Source of the DNA: DATDMG01 sp036518955
GTDB taxonomy: Bacteria; Actinomycetota; Actinomycetes; Actinomycetales; Kineosporiaceae
Length of the DNA: 10,900 nucleotides
Assembly (NCBI GenBank): GCA_036518955.1
Contig: DATDMG010000119.1
Coordinates: 1-10,900 of the forward strand
Direction of reading: 5' to 3'
The position numbers and the translations under genes are program-made. Positions 1-6,047 of this stretch are shown piece after piece; position 1 is the stretch's first letter, and each line of letters opens with the position of its first letter. Below the pieces are notes generated by a model. It saw only the letters and a list, made by a program, of their open reading frames with translations, searched no databases and was not told where the DNA came from.

Positions 1-387
1 TGGCCGGGCGCCGTCGAGGAGATCCTTCGGTACGACTCACCGGTGCAGAGCACTGCCCGGGCCGCGCTGCGGGACGTCACCGTCGACGGTGACGTCGTCC
101 CCGCCGGCTCGGTCGTCGCGCTGCTCCTGGGTGGCGCGAACCGTGACCCGCGGCGGTTCCCCGACCCCGCCCGGTTCGACGTCCGGCGCCCGGAGGCACG
201 CGAGCACCTGTCGTTCTCGGCGGGCATCCACTACTGCCTCGGCGCCGCCCTCGCCCGGACCGAGGCGGTGACGGTCCTGCAGCGGCTGTTCGAGCGGTTC
301 GAGGACCTCGCTCTCGCCGGCCCGCCGGTGCGTCGGTCCACCCGCACGCTGCACGGGTACCGGTCGCTGCCGGTGACCGTGACATGA
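1..387 (+). CDS. Cytochrome P450, C-terminal part (5' end outside window)
   Basis: Heme-thiolate monooxygenase; the frame is open from the first base of the window and ends at TGA 385-387. Visible: the K-helix ExxR motif as EILR (residues 7-10 of the fragment), an acidic/aromatic meander with FPDPARFD, and the heme-binding loop FSAGIHYCLGAALAR, in which the Cys is the axial heme ligand. The C-terminus (RTLHGYRSLPVTVT) resembles ordinary soluble bacterial class I P450s. This is roughly the last third of a ~400-residue protein. Substrate and CYP family cannot be decided from the fragment. It converges on the FAD oxidoreductase with a 35-nt gap, so the two do not share an operon. No ferredoxin gene is visible. 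Family identity is certain from the motifs. Confidence 0.95.
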   Translation, partial: WPGAVEEILRYDSPVQSTARAALRDVTVDGDVVPAGSVVALLLGGANRDPRRFPDPARFDVRRPEAREHLSFSAGIHYCLGAALARTEAVTVLQRLFERFEDLALAGPPVRRSTRTLHGYRSLPVTVT

Positions 388-422
388 CCCCGCAGGCCAC
401 CGCCTCGGAACGCGACCGACAC

Positions 423-1730
423 CTACTGTCCGGCCGGCACGGACGACGGCCGATGTCCGGCCGGCGTCCCTGTCGGCCGACGCGCCCACCCGGGCGCGTG
501 CTCGGGGAGCGGGCCGATCGCGACGATCCGGGCCGACACCCCCTGCAGCGCGGGGAAGCGCTGGAGCAGGCGCGGCACCTGCCGCGCCCGGCGGACCCGG
601 GCGCCGGTGGCGTCACCGCGCGCGGCGGCCGGGCCGAGGCTGCGCCGGATGACCAGGCGGTGGGCGATCCGCTGGCCGGTCTGCACCGTGACGGTGGGCC
701 ACCACCGGCGGCGTTGCACTGCCCGTAGGGTGGTCAGGTCGATCCTGCCGCGCTCGGTGAGGGATGCCCGGAGCAGCCGGGCGGTGGCAACGGCGTCCTG
801 GATCGCCAGGTTGATCCCCACGCCGCCGACGGGCGACATCGCGTGCGCCGCGTCGCCGATGAGGAGCAGGCCGGGGGCGTACCAGCGGCGCAGCCGGTTC
901 AGCGTGACGACGAGCAGGCGGACGTCGTCCCAGGAGCCGGCGGCCGCGACCCGGTCACCGAGCCACGGGACCAGCGCGGCCAGCCGGTGCTGCCAGGCCT
1001 CGATCGGCGCGGCCCGGAGGGCGGCGTCCCCGCCCTTGCGGACCAGGTAGGCGCACTGCCAGTAGTCTCCACGGTCGATCATCACCGCCATCTCGCCGGC
1101 GGACACCCGACCGACCAACCCGTCCGGGTCGCCCGCTGCGCGCGGCAGCCGGAACCACTCGACGTCCATCGGGGCACCGAACGAGCGTGGGTGCAGCCCG
1201 GCGCAGCGGCGCACCGTGGAGTCCCGGCCGTCACAGGCGACGGTGACGTCGGCCGCCAGCTCGTGCTCGCTGTCGTCGGTCCGGTCCCGGTAGCGGACGC
1301 CGGTCACGGCACCGTCGCGGGTGAGCAGACCGACGACCTCCGCGCTGCGCAGCAGGGTGAAGGTCGGCTCCGGCGCCGCCGCCCGGGCGAGCAGTTCGAG
1401 CAGGTCCCACTGCGGGACCAGGGCGATGTGCCGGTGCGGCCCCGGCAGCCGGGTCAGGTCGGCGACGGTGACCGTCCCGGCGTCCAGTTCGACCTGGGCT
1501 CGCTCCACCCGGCGCTGCGGCAGCCGGGCGAACTCGGCAGCGAGCCCCAGCTCGTCGAGCAGGGTGAGGGTCGAGGCGTGGACGGTGTCCCCCCGGAAGT
1601 CACGGAGGAAGTCCGCGTGCTTCTCCAGGACGACGACCTGTACCCCGCCGCGGGCCAGCAGGAGGCCCAGCACGAGCCCCGCGGGCCCACCGCCGACCAC
1701 ACAGACCCGAATGCCCGAATTGTTCTGCAT
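423..1730 (-). CDS. FAD-dependent oxidoreductase of the p-hydroxybenzoate-hydroxylase fold
   Basis: Probable flavoprotein monooxygenase (FAD_binding_3 type), acting in the cytoplasm on an unknown, possibly aromatic, substrate with NAD(P)H and O2. Of 435 residues, the N-terminus carries the Rossmann dinucleotide motif VVGGGPAG (residues 11-18) followed by an acidic strand end (LEKH). The DG motif sits in VACDGRDS (about 165-171), and the second FAD-ribityl motif is IGDAAHAMSPVGGVGINLAIQDA (split: IGDAAHAMSP at 291-300, GVGINLAIQDA at 303-313). An in-frame GTG at 1760 would add ten residues, but its GGAGG lies almost on the codon. ATG 1730 has a -10-like TACTGT exactly 6 nt upstream, as in leaderless actinobacterial genes, so I chose 1730. 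The basic Pro/Ala-rich tail after residue ~400 is nondescript. It is divergent from ilvD across 123 bp. The family is clear; the reaction is unknown. Confidence 0.9.
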   Translation of the reverse strand: MQNNSGIRVCVVGGGPAGLVLGLLLARGGVQVVVLEKHADFLRDFRGDTVHASTLTLLDELGLAAEFARLPQRRVERAQVELDAGTVTVADLTRLPGPHRHIALVPQWDLLELLARAAAPEPTFTLLRSAEVVGLLTRDGAVTGVRYRDRTDDSEHELAADVTVACDGRDSTVRRCAGLHPRSFGAPMDVEWFRLPRAAGDPDGLVGRVSAGEMAVMIDRGDYWQCAYLVRKGGDAALRAAPIEAWQHRLAALVPWLGDRVAAAGSWDDVRLLVVTLNRLRRWYAPGLLLIGDAAHAMSPVGGVGINLAIQDAVATARLLRASLTERGRIDLTTLRAVQRRRWWPTVTVQTGQRIAHRLVIRRSLGPAAARGDATGARVRRARQVPRLLQRFPALQGVSARIVAIGPLPEHAPGWARRPTGTPAGHRPSSVPAGQ

Positions 1731-1736
1731 GCCAGG

Positions 1737-1742
1737 ACAGTA
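1737..1742 (-). promoter_or_regulatory. Leaderless -10 element for the FAD oxidoreductase
   Basis: On the minus strand TACTGT (TANNNT type) is followed by 6 nt (CCTGGC) and then the ATG at 1730, placing the transcription start on the start codon. No convincing -35 is visible. A 5-bp-arm dyad (ACCTC-TT-GAGGT, 1742-1753) abuts the element and could be an operator. Inference from spacing only. Confidence 0.45.
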
Positions 1743-1753
1743 CCTCTTGAGGT
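1742..1753. promoter_or_regulatory. Inverted repeat in the FAD oxidoreductase/ilvD divergent region
   Basis: ACCTCTTGAGGT: perfect 5-bp arms around a 2-nt centre, adjoining the -10-like hexamer of the minus-strand gene. It is short, so the operator role is tentative. Confidence 0.3.
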
Positions 1754-1841
1754 GGTCCACCCCTCCGGGGGAGTCGCCGCGCCCGGTACCGCGGAGCCGG
1801 GACCGAGGGCGCAGCCGGCCGCCCCCGCCGCCCGGCGGTGG

Positions 1842-1847
1842 CAGGAT
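1842..1847 (+). promoter_or_regulatory. Possible leaderless -10 element for ilvD
   Basis: CAGGAT (one change from TANNNT) lies 6 nt upstream of the ilvD ATG at 1854, the same spacing as for the divergent gene. The same bases include AGGA, which could alternatively act as a weak Shine-Dalgarno 8 nt from the start. An inverted repeat CCGCCG-CC-CGGCGG (1825-1838) lies immediately upstream. Confidence 0.3.
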
Positions 1848-1853
1848 GGCCCC

Positions 1854-3701
1854 ATGCCAGAGCTACGTTCCCGGACCTCCACGCACGGCCGGACGATGGC
1901 CGGCGCACGCGCGCTGTGGCGCGCGACCGGCATGACCGACGACGACTTCGGCAAGCCGATCGTGGCGATCGCCAACAGCTACACCCAGTTCGTTCCCGGT
2001 CACGTCCACCTCAAGGACATGGGCGCCCTGGTCGCGGGCGCGGTGGCGGAGGCCGGCGGGGTGGGCCGTGAGTTCAACACCATCGCGGTGGACGACGGGA
2101 TAGCGATGGGGCACGGCGGCATGCTCTACTCGCTCCCCAGCCGGGAACTCATCGCCGACGCGGTCGAGTACATGGTGAACGCACACTGCGCGGACGCGCT
2201 CGTCTGCATCTCGAACTGCGACAAGATCACGCCTGGGATGCTCCTCGCCACGCTCCGGCTCAACATCCCGACCGTCTTCGTGTCCGGCGGCCCGATGGAG
2301 GCCGGCAAGACCGTCGCGATCGAGGGCGTCGTCCACGAGAAGCTCGACCTGATCGACGCGATGAGCGCCGCCGCGAACGACCGGGTGACCGACGAGCAAC
2401 TGGCCACCATCGAGCGGTCCGCCTGCCCGACGTGCGGGTCGTGCTCGGGCATGTTCACCGCCAACTCGATGAACTGCCTGACCGAGGCGATCGGGCTGGC
2501 CCTGCCCGGCAACGGTTCGACCCTCGCCACCCACGCCGCCCGCCGGGCGATCTTCGAGAAGGCCGGTCGCCTGGTCGTCGACCTGGCCCGTGCCTACTAC
2601 GAGCGCGACGACCACTCGGTGCTCCCGCGGTCCATCGCGAACCCCGCGGCCTTCGAGAACGCCGTCGCGCTGGACGTCGCGATGGGCGGCTCGACGAACA
2701 CGGTGCTGCACCTGTTGGCCGCCGCCCGGGAGGCGGAACTCGACTTCGGCGTGGCCGACATCGACGCCGTCTCGCGCCGCGTGCCGTGCCTGTCCAAGGT
2801 CGCGCCGAACAGCACCAAGTACCACCTGGAGGACGTCCACCGCGCCGGCGGCATCCCGGCCCTCCTCGGGGAACTCGACCGGGCCGGGGCGCTGCGCCGC
2901 GACGTCCGCACCGTCCACTCCCCCGACCTGGACTCCTGGCTGGGCGCCTGGGACATCCGCGGGGGCCGGGCCAGCCAGGAGGCGTTCGAGCTGTACCACG
3001 CCGCTCCCGGCGGAGTGCGGACCACCGAACCGTTCTCCACCACCAACCGGTGGGCCACCCTCGACACCGACCCCGTCGACGGCTGCATCCGGTCGGTCGA
3101 GCACGCCTACACCGCGGACGGCGGCCTGGCCATCCTCGTCGGCAACCTGGCCCCCGACGGGTGCGTGGTGAAGACCGCCGGCGTGGCCGAGGAGCTGTGG
3201 AAGTTCACCGGCCCGGCCCGGGTCTACGAGTCCCAGGAGGACGCCGTCGACGGGATCCTCGGCAAGGACGTCGTCGAGGGCGATGTGGTGGTGATCCGGT
3301 ACGAGGGGCCCAGGGGCGGCCCGGGCATGCAGGAAATGCTGTACCCGACGTCGTTCCTGAAGGGACGCGGGCTGGGCACGGCGTGTGCGCTGATCACCGA
3401 CGGCCGGTTCTCCGGCGGGACGTCGGGCCTGTCGATCGGCCACGTCTCACCGGAAGCGGCGGCCGGCGGCCTGATCGCGCTGGTCCGGACGGGTGACGAG
3501 ATCACCATCGACATCCCCGGGCGGACGATCACGCTGAACGTGCCGGACGACGAGCTGGAGCGGCGCCGCCAGGCGGCGGAGCGCCGGCCGAAGCCGTACA
3601 CCCCGATCGACCGTACCCGGCCGGTGTCCGCCGCCCTGCGCGCCTACGCGTCGATGGCCACCAGCGCGAGTGACGGCGCCTACCGGCGCGTGCCGGACTA
3701 G
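1854..3701 (+). CDS. ilvD: Dihydroxy-acid dehydratase
   Basis: Dehydrates 2,3-dihydroxy-3-methylbutanoate or -pentanoate to the 2-oxo acid, the penultimate step of valine and isoleucine synthesis (and so feeding leucine and pantothenate), in the cytoplasm with an Fe-S cluster. The 615 residues match the ~616-residue enterobacterial-type enzyme, starting MPELRSRTSTHGRTMAGARA. Conserved blocks: GHVHLKDMG (~49-57), AVDDGIAMGHGGM (~78-90), ISNCDKITPGM (Cys122), ACPTCGSCSGMFTANSMNC (Cys191-197), GGSTNTVLHLLAAA, GGPGMQEMLYPTSFLKG, and near the C-terminus TDGRFSGGTSGLSIGHVSPEA. The segment ANSYTQF (40-46) lacks the extra cysteine I associate with [2Fe-2S] relatives, suggesting the [4Fe-4S] subtype; this is inference. 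The frame is open far upstream, but ATG 1854 matches family N-termini. It stands alone here, without ilvBNC. Confidence 0.97.
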   Translation: MPELRSRTSTHGRTMAGARALWRATGMTDDDFGKPIVAIANSYTQFVPGHVHLKDMGALVAGAVAEAGGVGREFNTIAVDDGIAMGHGGMLYSLPSRELIADAVEYMVNAHCADALVCISNCDKITPGMLLATLRLNIPTVFVSGGPMEAGKTVAIEGVVHEKLDLIDAMSAAANDRVTDEQLATIERSACPTCGSCSGMFTANSMNCLTEAIGLALPGNGSTLATHAARRAIFEKAGRLVVDLARAYYERDDHSVLPRSIANPAAFENAVALDVAMGGSTNTVLHLLAAAREAELDFGVADIDAVSRRVPCLSKVAPNSTKYHLEDVHRAGGIPALLGELDRAGALRRDVRTVHSPDLDSWLGAWDIRGGRASQEAFELYHAAPGGVRTTEPFSTTNRWATLDTDPVDGCIRSVEHAYTADGGLAILVGNLAPDGCVVKTAGVAEELWKFTGPARVYESQEDAVDGILGKDVVEGDVVVIRYEGPRGGPGMQEMLYPTSFLKGRGLGTACALITDGRFSGGTSGLSIGHVSPEAAAGGLIALVRTGDEITIDIPGRTITLNVPDDELERRRQAAERRPKPYTPIDRTRPVSAALRAYASMATSASDGAYRRVPD

Positions 3702-3736
3702 GGCCCTGGGCCGGGCCCTGGGCCTGGGCCTGGGGC
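3701..3736 (+). repeat. Hexanucleotide (TGGGCC-like) array at the end of ilvD
   Basis: Six consecutive 6-bp units, beginning on the last base of the ilvD stop codon: GGGCCC, TGGGCC, GGGCCC, TGGGCC, TGGGCC, TGGGGC. The plus strand holds six runs of three or more G separated by 2-4 nt, which satisfies the usual G-quadruplex pattern. The GGGCCC units can also form a 6-bp hairpin with a 6-nt loop (3701-3718), possibly a weak terminator; no T-run follows. Confidence 0.6.
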
Positions 3737-3828
3737 GACGGGACAGACCCGGCGGCCCCTGGCCCGATGGACGTCGGATCGGCCCGACTCACCCGGAACA
3801 CCTCGGCGATCGTGCCAGGATCGGTAGC

Positions 3829-3874
3829 CGGGGACGGGAGTCCCCGAAGGGGTTCCGCAGTCGGGGAGTCGGGG
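3829..3874 (+). promoter_or_regulatory. parA leader with mutually exclusive hairpins covering the ribosome binding site
   Basis: CGGGGAC (3829-3835) and GTCCCCG (3840-3846) form a 7-bp stem with a 4-nt loop. The 3' arm, as TCCCCGA (3841-3847), is also perfectly complementary to TCGGGGA at 3861-3867 and to a second copy at 3869-3875. These contain the Shine-Dalgarno (GGGGAG, 3863-3868) and the A of the start codon. The two pairings exclude each other, so the first hairpin would free, and the second hide, the ribosome binding site. Complementarity is seen; regulation is inferred, and GC richness makes chance pairings more likely. Confidence 0.4.
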
Positions 3875-4543
3875 ATGCCGTACATCGTGTCCGTCGTCGG
3901 CCAGAAGGGCGGCATCGGCAAGACGACGACGGCGATGTCCCTGGCAGCGGTGGCCGCCGAGGCCGCCCGGGTACTGCTGGTCGACACCGATCCGCAGGGC
4001 TCCGCCACCTGGTGGGCCCGGCAGGTGGGCGAGCGACTGCCGTTCGACTTCGCCACCGACACCGGCGCCGCGCAGTTGCAGCACCTGCGGCGGGCGGAGC
4101 ACGACGTCGTCCTCCTCGACACGCCCGGTTCGCTCGAGGGGCACCACGTGCTCGGCGCCGTCATCTCGGCGTCCGACCTCGTGGTGCTGCCGACGCAGGC
4201 GGCGGCGCTCACCCTGGTGCCGTTGCTGCGGACCGTCCGGGAGGTGGTCGCGCCCCGCCGGGTGACGTACCGAGTGCTGCTGAACATCGTCGACCCGCGC
4301 AGTCCGGGCGAGATCGAGGAGGCGAGAGCTCTGCTGACGCGGCACCGGATGCCGTTCTTCCAGGCGACCGTCCGCCGGTATCGGGCACATGAGCGTGCAC
4401 CGCTGGACGGGCTCGTGGTCACCCAGTACCCGCTGCGGGACAGGTATTCGATGCGCGCGGTCGAGGACTACCGCTCGGTGGCCCGGGAGCTGTTCGAGCT
4501 GGGCCGCCCGACGTCCCGCGGCCGGCACGCCGTGCTGACCTGA
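3875..4543 (+). CDS. ParA/MinD-type ATPase without a ParB partner
   Basis: A 222-residue P-loop ATPase of the ParA (SIMIBI) group, which forms ATP-dependent dimers that position DNA or protein cargo on the nucleoid or membrane. Visible: deviant Walker A KGGIGKTTT (residues 11-19) with the signature Lys11, the A' region LLVDTDPQGSATWW (34-47), and Walker B VVLLDTPGS (78-86). A short C-terminal helix ends the protein; there is no N-terminal HTH and no amphipathic MinD tail. An upstream in-frame ATG at 3767 would add 36 low-complexity residues. ATG 3875, with GGGGAG six nt upstream, matches family N-termini, so I chose it. No parB, centromere-like array of proven kind or replication gene is near; the next gene is convergent. 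It could place chemoreceptor, conjugation or other cargo; the cargo is unknown. Confidence 0.9.
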   Translation: MPYIVSVVGQKGGIGKTTTAMSLAAVAAEAARVLLVDTDPQGSATWWARQVGERLPFDFATDTGAAQLQHLRRAEHDVVLLDTPGSLEGHHVLGAVISASDLVVLPTQAAALTLVPLLRTVREVVAPRRVTYRVLLNIVDPRSPGEIEEARALLTRHRMPFFQATVRRYRAHERAPLDGLVVTQYPLRDRYSMRAVEDYRSVARELFELGRPTSRGRHAVLT

Positions 4544-4557
4544 GCCGCCCGGCCACC

Positions 4558-4588
4558 CCAGCCGGTCGGGCTCGCCCGGCACGGCTGG
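4558..4588. terminator. Bidirectional terminator-like hairpin
   Basis: Outer arms CCAGCCG (4558-4564) and CGGCTGG (4582-4588) are perfectly complementary. Between them CGGGC-TC-GCCCG continues the stem after small internal bulges. It lies in the 68-nt gap between the convergent parA-like and membrane-protein genes. No U-tract, as is usual in high-GC actinobacteria. Confidence 0.5.
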
Positions 4589-4611
4589 CGCGGAGGGTAA
4601 CGGGGCTGGCA

Positions 4612-4953
4612 CTACCCCGCGACCACGCCCACGACGGCCAGCACCGCGGTGGCCGCGGCCAGACAGCCGAGGATCGCCAGCATCGATCCGCTCCGCGGCG
4701 GCCTCGTGCCGGCGGCGGCCGCCGCACGCAGCTGGGTCGCCCGCCGAAATCCGTAGGCGATCAGCAGCAGCGCCTGCGCAACCGCGAGGACGCCGCCCAT
4801 CGTGTTCCAGTCGCTCCACTGACCGTGCCCGAGCGCGAGCAGGATGGCGCCCACCACGCCGGCGTAGGCCGCGGTCGCGAGCCAGACGGTCCGCTCGTCC
4901 TTGGCAGCAGGCACGCCGTATCGCGCACGCAGGCCTGGGGGGAGGTCGTGCAT
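4612..4953 (-). CDS. Small three-helix membrane protein, function unknown
   Basis: 113 residues. A short hydrophilic N-terminus (MHDLPPGLRARYGV) is followed by three predicted transmembrane stretches: about 23-42, 52-69 and 91-112. A basic loop (FRRATQLR) and an Ala/Arg/Pro-rich linker separate helices 2 and 3. There is no signal peptidase site or catalytic motif. The start is ATG 4953, with GGGAG six nt upstream on the minus strand; the stop is TAG. Positive charges between helices 2 and 3 suggest that loop is cytoplasmic, placing the N-terminus outside and the C-terminus outside unless helix 1 inserts differently; this is weak. It is convergent with the parA-like gene. I do not recognise the family. 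Confidence 0.7.
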   Translation of the reverse strand: MHDLPPGLRARYGVPAAKDERTVWLATAAYAGVVGAILLALGHGQWSDWNTMGGVLAVAQALLLIAYGFRRATQLRAAAAAGTRPPRSGSMLAILGCLAAATAVLAVVGVVAG

Positions 4954-5363
4954 CGCCCGCTCCCTTCATGGGCCGATCAGGCGTGGATGGATGCCGCTCT
5001 CATGCTCCGGCACCTGGACCAGCGAGAGGTCAACGAGTCCGAAGCGTCGAGTCAGCGGGCCGGCGCCGCCCGCCGCGGCCGTGAGCATGCAGTCGGGCGT
5101 ACTCACTCACGCCCGGCAGGGCGAGCGGAGCGGACGACGAGCCCGAGGGCCTGCCGGGCCGCGCATCGATGGGTCACACCATGCCCTTCCCCGACGCCCG
5201 CCGCGAGGCCTACGAAGCAGCGCATGAGCACTGCTTGAATCCTGTGACGCACTCCGTGCGGTGGGGATGGATGCCCGGGACTCCACGCGGCGGCGCCGCG
5301 GCCGGGACCCCGGGCGATCGCGGCCATGTCGATCCGCACGCCGGTGATCGGCTGAGCCGGTCG
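4954..5363. other. Gene-poor stretch of about 410 bases
   Basis: Frames open here on both strands encode Arg/Gly/Pro-rich peptides with no recognisable domain and no good ribosome binding site, and I call no gene. It contains the 10-bp-arm inverted repeat at 5111-5159, and an 11-bp direct repeat GGATGGATGCC at 4984-4994 and 5264-5274. A TTGACC hexamer on the minus strand (5028-5033) could be a -35 for the membrane protein, but no fitting -10 was found. No tRNA-like cloverleaf was apparent. Confidence 0.4.
5111..5159. repeat. Inverted repeat with perfect 10-bp arms
   Basis: GCCCGGCAGG (5111-5120) and CCTGCCGGGC (5150-5159) are exact reverse complements around a 29-nt spacer. It could be a large hairpin, a terminator relic or a recombination site. 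No flanking mobile-element gene is seen. Confidence 0.5.
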
Positions 5364-5633
5364 CTAGCCGACGGAGCGGCTCGTGATCGTCGTCTCCCGG
5401 TGCCGCGCCCAGTCCTCGACCGCGGCCTGAGCGCCGAACAGGTCCTCCTGCGGGGACCACCGCGACCCGAGGGTGACGAACCGGGACCACCCGTCGCCGT
5501 CCTCCCAACTGATACGGATCTTCTTGTCGTCCGTCGACCATGCGATGCGGTGGGGGACACCGCCGAGGACGGCCCTCCACATGAAGGCGTCGCGGCCGTG
5601 TGATCGCACCGGGGTCGGCGCGGTCAGTTCCAT
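5364..5633 (-). CDS. Unrecognised 89-residue tryptophan-rich protein
   Basis: Starts at ATG 5633, with GGGAGA about nine nt upstream on the minus strand. The frame is open further upstream, but that part belongs to the MFS remnant in another sense (see 5656-5861). The protein is soluble, with four Trp in a beta-rich-looking core (FMWRAVLGGVPHRIAW, ISWEDGDGWSRFVTLGSRW) and an apparently helical end (DLFGAQAAVEDWARHRE). Its pattern of short charged turns between Trp-containing strands suggests a small beta-sheet fold. There are no catalytic motifs, Cys or transmembrane segment. It lies 22 nt downstream of the MFS remnant's stop, so it may once have been cotranscribed with that transporter. Codon use and the ribosome binding site support it being real; function unknown. 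Confidence 0.6.
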   Translation of the reverse strand: MELTAPTPVRSHGRDAFMWRAVLGGVPHRIAWSTDDKKIRISWEDGDGWSRFVTLGSRWSPQEDLFGAQAAVEDWARHRETTITSRSVG

Positions 5634-5655
5634 GGGTCTCGATCTCCCGTTGCAC

Positions 5656-5861
5656 TCAGTGGACGGGCAGGTGGGCCGTGCCGGGTTCCACGGACCCGAG
5701 CAGGGCGCGTTCCGCCGGCGGGGCACGAACGATGCGGGGAGCAGGGTCAGGGCCACCAGCGACGCCGCCAGCCGGTACGTGTCGGCGAACGCCGACGCCG
5801 CGTCGGCCAGGCCCGTGGCGACCCCCTGCTGGCGGCATCGATCGTCTCCGGATGGTGCTGT
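5656..5861 (-). pseudogene. Remnant of an MFS (DHA2/EmrB-type) exporter C-terminus
   Basis: After a stop at 5862-5864 (minus strand) the frame reads QQGVATGLADAASAFADTY, then RLAASLVALTLLPASFVPRR. This closely resembles the last transmembrane helix and its preceding loop in 14-helix MFS drug exporters (pattern AFADTF...ALALLPALLLPRR). Just after PRR a one-base frame change would give ...PAERALLGSVEPGTAHLPVH and a TGA at 5656-5658, a natural-looking C-terminus; the uncorrected frame instead runs on into the 89-residue protein. About 13 other helices are missing. It is interpreted as a 5'-deleted, frameshifted fossil. Similarity is from memory of the family, not a search, and a fortuitous hydrophobic stretch is possible. 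Confidence 0.4.
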
Positions 5862-5970
5862 TCAGCGGGCGAAGCCAACGGGCCTCCTCGACTCGGCGCC
5901 GCGCTCCTCACACGCTCACGGCGTTCGGCTGCGGCGCAGGCAGCCGAGGTCATCCTAGCCAGCGGGCGGC

Positions 5971-5987
5971 GGGTCGGTGCCCGACCC
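5971..5987. promoter_or_regulatory. Hairpin/dyad upstream of the thioredoxin-fold gene
   Basis: GGGTCGG-TGC-CCGACCC: perfect 7-bp arms with a 3-nt loop, about 50 nt upstream of the -10-like hexamer. A further GTCGG at 5992-5996 could pair with the same central CCGAC. It may be an operator, or a terminator for transcription entering from the left. The rest of 5862-6035 contains nothing else I can support. Confidence 0.35.
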
Positions 5988-6035
5988 ACGTGTCGGCGGT
6001 TTCGGCAGGGTAGGGCTGCGGGGCGAGGACGACGC

Positions 6036-6041
6036 TAGGCT
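6036..6041 (+). promoter_or_regulatory. Leaderless -10 element for the thioredoxin-fold gene
   Basis: TAGGCT (TANNNT) is followed by 6 nt (GGGCGC) and the GTG at 6048. This is the arrangement of actinobacterial leaderless transcripts, and it decides the start in favour of GTG 6048 over ATG 6066, which has no Shine-Dalgarno. No clear -35. Confidence 0.5.
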
Positions 6042-6047
6042 GGGCGC

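Noticed and set aside
427..465. 12-bp direct repeat TGTCCGGCCGGC (427-438, 454-465)
   Set aside because: Falls inside the 3' coding end of the FAD oxidoreductase, where it reflects a repeated PAG tripeptide context.
1..1730. P450 plus FAD monooxygenase as a natural-product cluster
   Set aside because: The genes are convergent, the P450 is cut, and no synthase, carrier or transporter is adjacent; neighbouring ilvD is primary metabolism.
843..1853. Upstream in-frame extension of ilvD to position 843
   Set aside because: It is antisense to the FAD oxidoreductase and lacks similarity to the IlvD family; ATG 1854 fits family N-termini.
1863..3443. 526-residue minus-strand frame antisense to ilvD
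   Set aside because: Compositionally biased, no domain, fully explained by the GC3 pattern of ilvD.
3701..3874. Centromere (parS/parC) for the ParA-like protein
   Set aside because: The hexamer array is short and low-complexity and there is no ParB gene; the evidence does not go beyond proximity.
3698..4969. Long minus-strand open frame (423 residues) across the parA-like gene
   Set aside because: Low-complexity Arg/Gly/Pro composition, antisense to a gene with Walker motifs; typical of GC-rich antisense frames.
5169..5603. Plus-strand frame starting MGHTMPFPDARREAYEAAH
   Set aside because: No ribosome binding site, no domain, and its second half is antisense to the better-supported 89-residue protein.
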